Shown: in pieces, positions 6,739 through 11,300 of the stretch | Layout: each line of letters opens with the position of its first letter | How positions within the stretch are numbered: the stretch's first letter is position 1 | Origin: CAZESH01 sp964514665 | GTDB lineage: Bacteria; Bacillota; Bacilli; Paenibacillales; KCTC-25726 | Length of the DNA: 11,300 nt | Reading direction: 5' to 3' | Assembly: GCA_964514665.1 (NCBI GenBank) | Contig: CAZESH010000127.1 | Span: forward strand, 1-11,300 | Notes under the pieces: generated by a model | Seen by the model: the letters and a program-made list of their open reading frames with translations, nothing else | What the model was told of the DNA's origin: nothing | Database searches by the model: none | Position numbers and translations under genes: made by a program

Positions 6739-7143
6739 TTATTTTTTTGGGGAATGCAACCGGCAGGAGCTGTTTTCACAGCCGTCTTCCATTTTGCCAA
6801 AAAGCCGGTAACGGTGCTTCGCGATCCACTTATAAAAAAAACTGGCTGCAGGACGCAAACCAGGAACTCGGTACATCGGTTCCAGCCATCGCAGCGAAGG
6901 GACCGTGCGAAGGATGCGGATGAGCGCATCTGCCCCCTTGAATACGGTTCCGTCCGTCTCAATCACATGAATTTCCGCTTGCAGCTGCTCACGCGTCAGC
7001 TTGCAGGGCAAGGCCGGAAGCGGATTCTGCTGCAGCGGCACCATATCGATCTCTGCTTCGCAAGGCAGACTTCTGAGCGTTTCCACGGCGCGAAGACAGA
7101 GCACACACTGCCCGTCGAAGATCAGCAGCAATTTTTCACTCAC
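6739..7143 (-). CDS. DCC-type (DUF393) thiol-disulfide oxidoreductase-like protein
   Basis: This 134-residue protein belongs to the DCC / DUF393 family, named for its DxxCxxC motif. Here that is DGQCVLC at residues 10-16, with Asp10, Cys13 and Cys16. The C-terminal YKWIAKHRYRLFG (104-116) is the other typical block. The family is predicted to be thioredoxin-fold redox proteins, but substrates are unknown. Two further cysteines near the end (122, 127) lie outside the motif. The start is taken as GTG 7143, which places the motif about ten residues in, as is usual; AAAGAAG lies upstream as a modest ribosome site. A longer frame to 7218 overlaps ruvB out of frame and is not supported. The gene begins 16 nt after ruvB and ends at a hairpin terminator, so it is the last gene of the ruv transcript. 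A role in recombination is not implied. Confidence 0.85.
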   Translation of the reverse strand: MSEKLLLIFDGQCVLCLRAVETLRSLPCEAEIDMVPLQQNPLPALPCKLTREQLQAEIHVIETDGTVFKGADALIRILRTVPSLRWLEPMYRVPGLRPAASFFYKWIAKHRYRLFGKMEDGCENSSCRLHSPKK

Positions 7144-7159
7144 ATCTACCAGCTTCTTT

Positions 7160-8164
7160 CTATGATTTGTCCGGCAGCGGCACTCCGAGATGTTGATAGG
7201 CCAGCGGAGTGATGACACGTCCGCGCGGCGTGCGCTGGAGAAAACCGATTTGCAGCAAATACGGCTCGTAAACGTCCTCGATCGTCTGGCTCTCCTCCCC
7301 TATGGAAGCGGCTATCGTATCCAGTCCTACGGGACCTCCCTTAAATTGTTTGATGATCGCCTGCAGCATTTTGTGGTCGACGGCATCCAATCCGAGATCG
7401 TCCACTTCTATCATGCGCAGCGCCGATCGGGAGATGTCGAGGGTGATCATGCCATCGCCTTTTACCTGGGCAAAATCACGCACTCTTCTCAGCAGACGGT
7501 TGGCAATCCGCGGCGTTCCCCGCGAGCGCAGCCCGATTTCCCTGGCCGCTTCCCCGACGATCTGCACATCGAGAATTTCCGAAGCACGCGAGACGATAAA
7601 GGTCAGCTCCTCGACATTGTAATATTCCAAACGGCTGACTACGCCGAAGCGATCCCGCAGCGGCGAGGAAAGCAATCCGGCTCGGGTCGTCGCTCCGATC
7701 AGCGTGAATTTGGGAAGATCCAAGCGCACGGAACGGGCACTCGGACCTTTGCCGATAATGATGTCGAGGGCAAAATCCTCCATCGCCGGATAAAGTACTT
7801 CCTCTACGGTGCGGTTCAGACGATGAATCTCGTCGATAAACAAAACATCGTTTTCCTGAAGGTTGGTCAAGATGGCGGCAAGGTCACCCGGCCTTTCGAT
7901 CGCCGGCCCCGAGGTGGTGCGAAGATTAACGCCCAGCTCGTTGGCGATGATGTTGGACAGCGTGGTTTTTCCCAGCCCCGGCGGACCGTAAAGCAGCACA
8001 TGATCGAGCGCCTCGCTGCGCATTTTGGCCGCTTCAATGTATATTTTCAGGTTTTCCTTGACTTGCGATTGTCCAATGTACTCGGATAAATAACGAGGGC
8101 GCAGACTATATTCCTCCGTCTGATCCTCCATCATGAAATTGGCGGAAATGATCCGGTCGTCCAT
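7160..8164 (-). CDS. ruvB: Holliday junction branch-migration ATPase RuvB
   Basis: RuvB is the AAA+ hexameric motor that pumps DNA through the RuvA-bound Holliday junction during recombination and fork repair. The 334-residue length is normal. Visible motifs are SEYIGQ (27-32), Walker A GPPGLGKT (60-67), Walker B LFIDEIH (108-114), sensor 1 GATTRAG (157-163), LRDRFG (169-174), and a C-terminal winged-helix segment with TPRGRVITPLAYQHLG ending near residue 328. The ATG at 8164 follows a clear GGAGG about 7 nt upstream. Sixteen bases separate it from ruvA, and DUF393 follows closely, so it is co-transcribed with ruvC and ruvA. Confidence 0.98.
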   Translation of the reverse strand: MDDRIISANFMMEDQTEEYSLRPRYLSEYIGQSQVKENLKIYIEAAKMRSEALDHVLLYGPPGLGKTTLSNIIANELGVNLRTTSGPAIERPGDLAAILTNLQENDVLFIDEIHRLNRTVEEVLYPAMEDFALDIIIGKGPSARSVRLDLPKFTLIGATTRAGLLSSPLRDRFGVVSRLEYYNVEELTFIVSRASEILDVQIVGEAAREIGLRSRGTPRIANRLLRRVRDFAQVKGDGMITLDISRSALRMIEVDDLGLDAVDHKMLQAIIKQFKGGPVGLDTIAASIGEESQTIEDVYEPYLLQIGFLQRTPRGRVITPLAYQHLGVPLPDKS

Positions 8165-8180
8165 TATGCGGCCTCCAGGT

Positions 8181-8798
8181 TTACCTCAATAAGGATTTCA
8201 AAGCTTTTTTGATCAAGCTGTCAACGGTGTCCGTATCGTTCATCTGCGAACGGATTGACGCGAACGCCTGGGCCGTTTCGGTTTCCGTATAGCCGAGGGC
8301 AATCAGCCCTTGCTTCGCTTCCGACCACGGAGTGGCGCCTGTGGGTTCGGCTGCGGACATTGCATCGTCGCCCGACGCCGTTTGTACATATTCCGCGCCG
8401 AACGAGCCCATTTTGTCCTTCAAATCGAGAATGATCCGCTGCGCCGTTTTCCTGCCGATTCCCGGCAGCTTTGTAAGATAGACAATATTCTCCTGCTGAA
8501 TGGAAGCGACGATCGCAGATGGATTGCCGGCAGCCAAAATGCCCAGCGCCACTCTCGGTCCGATGCCGCTTACGTCAAGCAGCGTGCGGAATAAAGCTTG
8601 TTCATCGCGGCTAGAAAATCCGTACAGCAAAATCGCATCCTCACGGACATGGTGATGCGTGTAGACGATTGTTTCAGCACCGTCCTTGCCGATCTGATAA
8701 GGATTCGGACAAAAAACGCGATACCCGATCGGCCCGACATCCATAACCACATAATCCTCTTCTCTATGTACAACCTTGCCTCGAATAAAGTCGATCAT
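8181..8798 (-). CDS. ruvA: Holliday junction-binding protein RuvA
   Basis: RuvA tetramers hold the Holliday junction in a square-planar form and load RuvB. The 205-residue protein begins MIDFIRGKVV and carries the two helix-hairpin-helix elements, VSGIGPRVALGILA (76-89) and LPGIGRKTAQRIILDLKDK (111-129). A flexible linker (about 135-155) and the small C-terminal RuvB-binding domain EAKQGLIALGY (160-170) follow. The ATG at 8798 overlaps the ruvC TGA in the four-base ATGA arrangement, which suggests translational coupling; AGAGG lies about 9 nt upstream. A longer frame reaching 8852 would lie within ruvC and is rejected. Confidence 0.97.
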   Translation of the reverse strand: MIDFIRGKVVHREEDYVVMDVGPIGYRVFCPNPYQIGKDGAETIVYTHHHVREDAILLYGFSSRDEQALFRTLLDVSGIGPRVALGILAAGNPSAIVASIQQENIVYLTKLPGIGRKTAQRIILDLKDKMGSFGAEYVQTASGDDAMSAAEPTGATPWSEAKQGLIALGYTETETAQAFASIRSQMNDTDTVDSLIKKALKSLLR

Positions 8799-9298
8799 CG
8801 TTTGGCTACCTCTTGGAATTTGTCGTTTAACACCGAGGAATGAGCATGGCATATCGCTACGGCAAGCGCGTCAGCCACATCGTCGGGCTTCGGGACTTCC
8901 TTCAGCTTCAGGAAAATCTTGACCATTTCCTGCACCTGGTGCTTTTCCGCCTTGCCGTAACCGACGACAGCCTGCTTGACCTGCAGCGGCGTGTATTCCC
9001 CGATCTTCAAGCCCCGCTGTACGGCGGACAGCAAAATGACGCCCCTCGCCTGACCGACGGTAAAAGCAGTCGTTACGTTGCGGTTGAAGAACAGCTTCTC
9101 GACGGCTACCGCATCGGGCTTGTATTTATCGATCAGCTGCAGCATGGCATCGTAAATATCCTTGATGCGTTCCGCCGGATCGGTATTGGCCGGGGTTTGA
9201 ATGCTTCCGTATTGAACCGGGGTCAGCTTGCTTCCCGCTTTGTCGACAAATCCGAATCCGACGATGGCAATGCCCGGATCGATCCCCATTATGCGCAA
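8795..9298 (-). CDS. ruvC: Crossover junction endodeoxyribonuclease RuvC
   Basis: RuvC cuts Holliday junctions symmetrically as a dimer, using an RNase H-like fold and Mg2+. The 167-residue product begins MRIMGIDPGIAIVGFG and keeps all four acidic catalytic positions: Asp7, Glu67 (VAVEKLFF) and Asp140/Asp143 (KPDDVADALAVAICH), matching E. coli D7/E66/D138/D141. The start is a TTG at 9298 supported by GGGAGG eight bases upstream; the next ATG would lose the conserved N-terminus. It leads the ruvC-ruvA-ruvB-DUF393 unit. Its presence separates this organism from B. subtilis, where RecU fills this role. A good sigma-A promoter and a LexA-like box lie 30-80 nt upstream. Confidence 0.97.
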   Translation of the reverse strand: MRIMGIDPGIAIVGFGFVDKAGSKLTPVQYGSIQTPANTDPAERIKDIYDAMLQLIDKYKPDAVAVEKLFFNRNVTTAFTVGQARGVILLSAVQRGLKIGEYTPLQVKQAVVGYGKAEKHQVQEMVKIFLKLKEVPKPDDVADALAVAICHAHSSVLNDKFQEVAKR

Positions 9299-9327
9299 CC
9301 CGTGTTCCTCCCGCAGTTCATTTTATG

Positions 9328-9341
9328 CGAACATATGTGTT
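9328..9341. promoter_or_regulatory. Candidate LexA/DinR (SOS) operator of the ruvCAB operon
   Basis: CGAACATATGTGTT matches the Bacillus DinR/LexA consensus CGAACRNRYGTTYC at 12 of 14 positions, with a perfect left half-site. It lies just downstream of the -10 hexamer of the ruvC promoter, about +2 to +16, a position where a bound repressor would block initiation. ruvAB is SOS-controlled in B. subtilis and E. coli, which supports the reading. The right half-site is degenerate, so binding may be weak. Confidence 0.65.
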
Positions 9342-9349
9342 TACATTTT

Positions 9350-9378
9350 ATTATAAACCACATCCTTTCACTTGTCAT
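9350..9378 (-). promoter_or_regulatory. Sigma-A promoter of ruvC
   Basis: On the minus strand, ATGACA (complement of 9373-9378; 5 of 6 to TTGACA) is followed by a 17-bp spacer and a perfect TATAAT (complement of 9350-9355). The predicted start of transcription is near 9343, giving a leader of about 45 nt before the TTG start of ruvC. This is the strongest promoter match in the window. Confidence 0.8.
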
Positions 9379-9458
9379 TCAAAGCACGTAAATTCTCGGA
9401 AAATAATGCTTGATCGCTAAAACTGGATAGTTGTACCTGCCGGATAGGAGCACTTGCT

Positions 9459-9467
9459 CATATTATA
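9459..9467 (+). promoter_or_regulatory. Possible sporulation-type (sigma-K-like) -10 sequence
   Basis: CATATTATA fits the sigma-K -10 pattern CATANNNTA and lies 76 nt before the ATG of the large repeat protein. No AC-type -35 element sits at the expected 16-17 nt upstream, so this is only half a promoter and could be chance in an AT-rich stretch. Confidence 0.25.
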
Positions 9468-9542
9468 TTTTTGTATCGGGACAATAGCTTATCCTAGTAC
9501 TGGACGGGCTCTTGACTATAGAAAAGGAGGAATGCCGGGTTT

Positions 9543-11300
9543 ATGCCAGAACCAAGCTATTCACAATTTCAACCGATCCTGTTCCGCGGGGCGCCGCTGT
9601 TTGATCCCCCTGGCGATGAAAGTCCCGCCAGTGTCGATATTGTCGGGGATTCCCAATATCCTGCGGCTTTTTTTGCCTACGACGGCGCAACCGTCTATTT
9701 CCGCTTAAGGCTTAATGCCGATCCCAGGTTCAAGACAGGATTTCTAAACTTCTCGTGGGGCGTTTTGTTTGACACAGATGATATTCCGGGGACTTATGAA
9801 TGGCTCTTGTCTGTCGACGGGTTGAACACTTCCCTGGAACTGGTCCAGAATACCGTGCAACTGGTCAATAGCTGGAACGACCCCGCAGAGGGGACCAATG
9901 GCAGAGGTGCGCCGAATTTCAGCCTGCCGATCGTCAACTATAATATTGCCCGGGCTCACTTGACCGGGGACGGTTCCAACTTCGGAGGGAATCCCGACTA
10001 TTTTCTGGACTTTTTTATTTCTGCCAATACGCTGTTCAATTTTCTGGGCATCAACGAAAACACGATTATTCGCTTGTTATTCTTTACTTCCGCCAATCCC
10101 GTCAACTACAACAAGGATTCCTTGCAAAACCAAGGCTTTCAGTTTGCAAGCGCCTTCGGCGATCCCGCTCCTGTTGAGGAAGGTGATTTGCGCGCCAAAT
10201 TGGCAATCGGCAAAGCCGTTACCGCAGGTCCTCTCACCGCATTGACAGGAGAGAATTTGCAGTACAGCGGAACGATCACCGTAACCAATACGGGGAAAAG
10301 CCAGGCCAACACCGTTTATGTATCGGATCTGTTCGGGTTCGATCTGAATACCGCCGTATCCATTGTCAACGTATCCTCGGGGATCGCCAACTACAATCCC
10401 GCCAGCAAAACCATTTCCTGGAATGTGGGGAATTTGGATGTCGGGCAGTCGCAAACCTTAAGCTTTCAAGCTATCGGTCAATTTGTCACGCTCGGCCAAC
10501 GTTCCATGGATACCGCAACAGCCACGGGTGTGGATAACTTTACCGGACAGCAGATTCCCCCCGCTTCCGATACTTTTACGGTCAGCGTAACGAGTACGGG
10601 GGGGATTGCCGGAAACGTCCTTGATGCCGCATCGGGAATACCTGTAGCTGGAGCGCAAATTGTCCTTACGGATTCATCCGGAAACGTTGTCGCAAGCGGC
10701 AGTACGGATGCAATCGGCGGCTATGGTTTGGTAGATATCCCCCCCGGGAATTATACCCTGACGGTAAACCAAGCCAACTATCAACCGACATCCTTGTCTG
10801 TAACCACGCAGCCCGATCAAACAACGATCGCCAATGTCCTGTTGACGCCGTTGCTCGCACAAATTTCCGGACAGGTGACCGATGCTTCGGGGGCCCCGAT
10901 TTCAGGCGCCATTGTACGTTTGAAATCGTCATTCGGCGCTATTTTGCAAGAAGTGCCGACAGATGGAAACGGAAACTACGCAATCAACGGTGTTCTGCCT
11001 GGATCGTATACTCTCCTCGCGGAAGCTTCCGGTTTCCAGCATGCCTTTGTCGGGATCCAATTGTCACCGGATCAGTCGCTTGTGCAAAATTTTGTGCTGC
11101 AGTCCAATCCTTCGGGAGTTGTCGGCACGGTAACGGGAAACGGGCAGCCGCTGCAGGGCGTTTTCGTGGAAGTACTGGATAATGCCAATCAACAGGTGGC
11201 CACCACCACTACCGATGCTTCCGGCCATTATTCAATCATCGGCTTTTCTCCCGGCTCCTACCGCCTGCATTTCAGCGAGCCCGGATTCGCCGAGCAGTTA
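9543..11300 (+). CDS. Large modular surface-type protein: unique N-domain, DUF11-like domain, tandem carboxypeptidase-regulatory-like repeats (runs off right edge)
   Basis: The frame is open for 586 codons from ATG 9543 to the window edge. An in-frame TAG at 9519 with no other start codon between fixes this ATG; GAAAAGGAGG lies 12 nt upstream, slightly far. Residues 1 to about 212 form an unrecognised, aromatic-rich, probably beta-rich domain (AAFFAYDGATVYFRLRLNAD, WGVLFDTDD), which recalls CBM9/DOMON-type folds only loosely. Residues about 215-350 resemble the DUF11 surface repeat (GENLQYSGTITVTNTG, ISWNVGNLDVGQSQTLSF). From 353 on, three Ig-like CarboxypepD_reg-type repeats of about 83 residues follow, near 353-436, 437-520 and 521 onward; each has a G-x-V start, a D-x-x-G-x-Y turn and a PG-x-Y-x-L strand. 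There is no signal peptide or membrane helix, no cysteine and little lysine. A spore-surface or exported structural protein is possible; the C-terminus, which could hold an anchor, is not visible. Confidence 0.85.
   Translation, partial: MPEPSYSQFQPILFRGAPLFDPPGDESPASVDIVGDSQYPAAFFAYDGATVYFRLRLNADPRFKTGFLNFSWGVLFDTDDIPGTYEWLLSVDGLNTSLELVQNTVQLVNSWNDPAEGTNGRGAPNFSLPIVNYNIARAHLTGDGSNFGGNPDYFLDFFISANTLFNFLGINENTIIRLLFFTSANPVNYNKDSLQNQGFQFASAFGDPAPVEEGDLRAKLAIGKAVTAGPLTALTGENLQYSGTITVTNTGKSQANTVYVSDLFGFDLNTAVSIVNVSSGIANYNPASKTISWNVGNLDVGQSQTLSFQAIGQFVTLGQRSMDTATATGVDNFTGQQIPPASDTFTVSVTSTGGIAGNVLDAASGIPVAGAQIVLTDSSGNVVASGSTDAIGGYGLVDIPPGNYTLTVNQANYQPTSLSVTTQPDQTTIANVLLTPLLAQISGQVTDASGAPISGAIVRLKSSFGAILQEVPTDGNGNYAINGVLPGSYTLLAEASGFQHAFVGIQLSPDQSLVQNFVLQSNPSGVVGTVTGNGQPLQGVFVEVLDNANQQVATTTTDASGHYSIIGFSPGSYRLHFSEPGFAEQL

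Noticed and set aside
9454..9708. A plus-strand frame with a hydrophobic start that might give the repeat protein a signal peptide by frameshift
   Set aside because: The frame reads straight through the GAAAAGGAGG ribosome site and stops inside the repeat-protein gene. The repeat protein has its own ATG, so no frameshift is needed.
1..11300. CRISPR array, tRNA/rRNA genes, prophage or toxin-antitoxin pair
   Set aside because: I looked for regularly spaced repeats, RNA gene signatures and short overlapping gene pairs and found none that could be supported.

Overview
This window looks like chromosomal DNA of a spore-forming low-GC Gram-positive bacterium of the Bacillales, most like the Paenibacillaceae. 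The reasons are the conserved order ruvC-ruvA-ruvB-spoIID/LytB-queA-tgt-yajC, a full-length RuvC (Bacillus subtilis uses RecU instead), a SpoIID-family protein inside the cluster, strong GGAGG-type ribosome binding sites and a Bacillus-type LexA/DinR operator. The genus is an inference from gene content and order.

Layout. 1-998 (minus) is the N-terminal three quarters of an ArsB/NhaD-family ion transporter that runs off the left edge. 1199-1570 (plus) is a small four-helix membrane protein of the TIGR04086/YrzE type. A bidirectional terminator at 1670-1695 separates it from a long minus-strand cluster that occupies 1714-9298. In transcription order the cluster is ruvC, ruvA, ruvB, a DCC-type (DUF393) thiol-disulfide oxidoreductase, a hairpin terminator, a 701-residue SpoIID/LytB protein, queA, tgt and yajC. 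From 9543 to the right edge (plus, divergent from ruvC) is the 5' part of a large modular surface-type protein. Its visible part has a unique N-terminal domain, a DUF11-like domain and at least three tandem carboxypeptidase-regulatory-like repeats.

Function. RuvA, RuvB and RuvC form the Holliday-junction branch-migration and resolution machine. A near-consensus sigma-A promoter with an overlapping LexA-like box precedes ruvC, so the whole ruvCAB set appears SOS-controlled. QueA and Tgt are two steps of queuosine tRNA modification, and YajC is the small Sec-translocon accessory protein. SpoIID/LytB proteins act on cell-wall glycan.

Most unusual points. (1) The queA-tgt gap holds a 236-bp imperfect palindrome (3218-3453) flanked by TA dinucleotides. 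It looks like a MITE inserted exactly in the queA stop codon, and removing it restores a tight 35-nt queA-tgt spacing with the stop intact. (2) A LexA-type operator lies at the ruvC promoter. (3) The large repeat protein at the right edge has no signal peptide and no cysteine, and a sporulation-type -10 sequence lies upstream. I saw no phage genes, CRISPR array, tRNA, rRNA or defence system.
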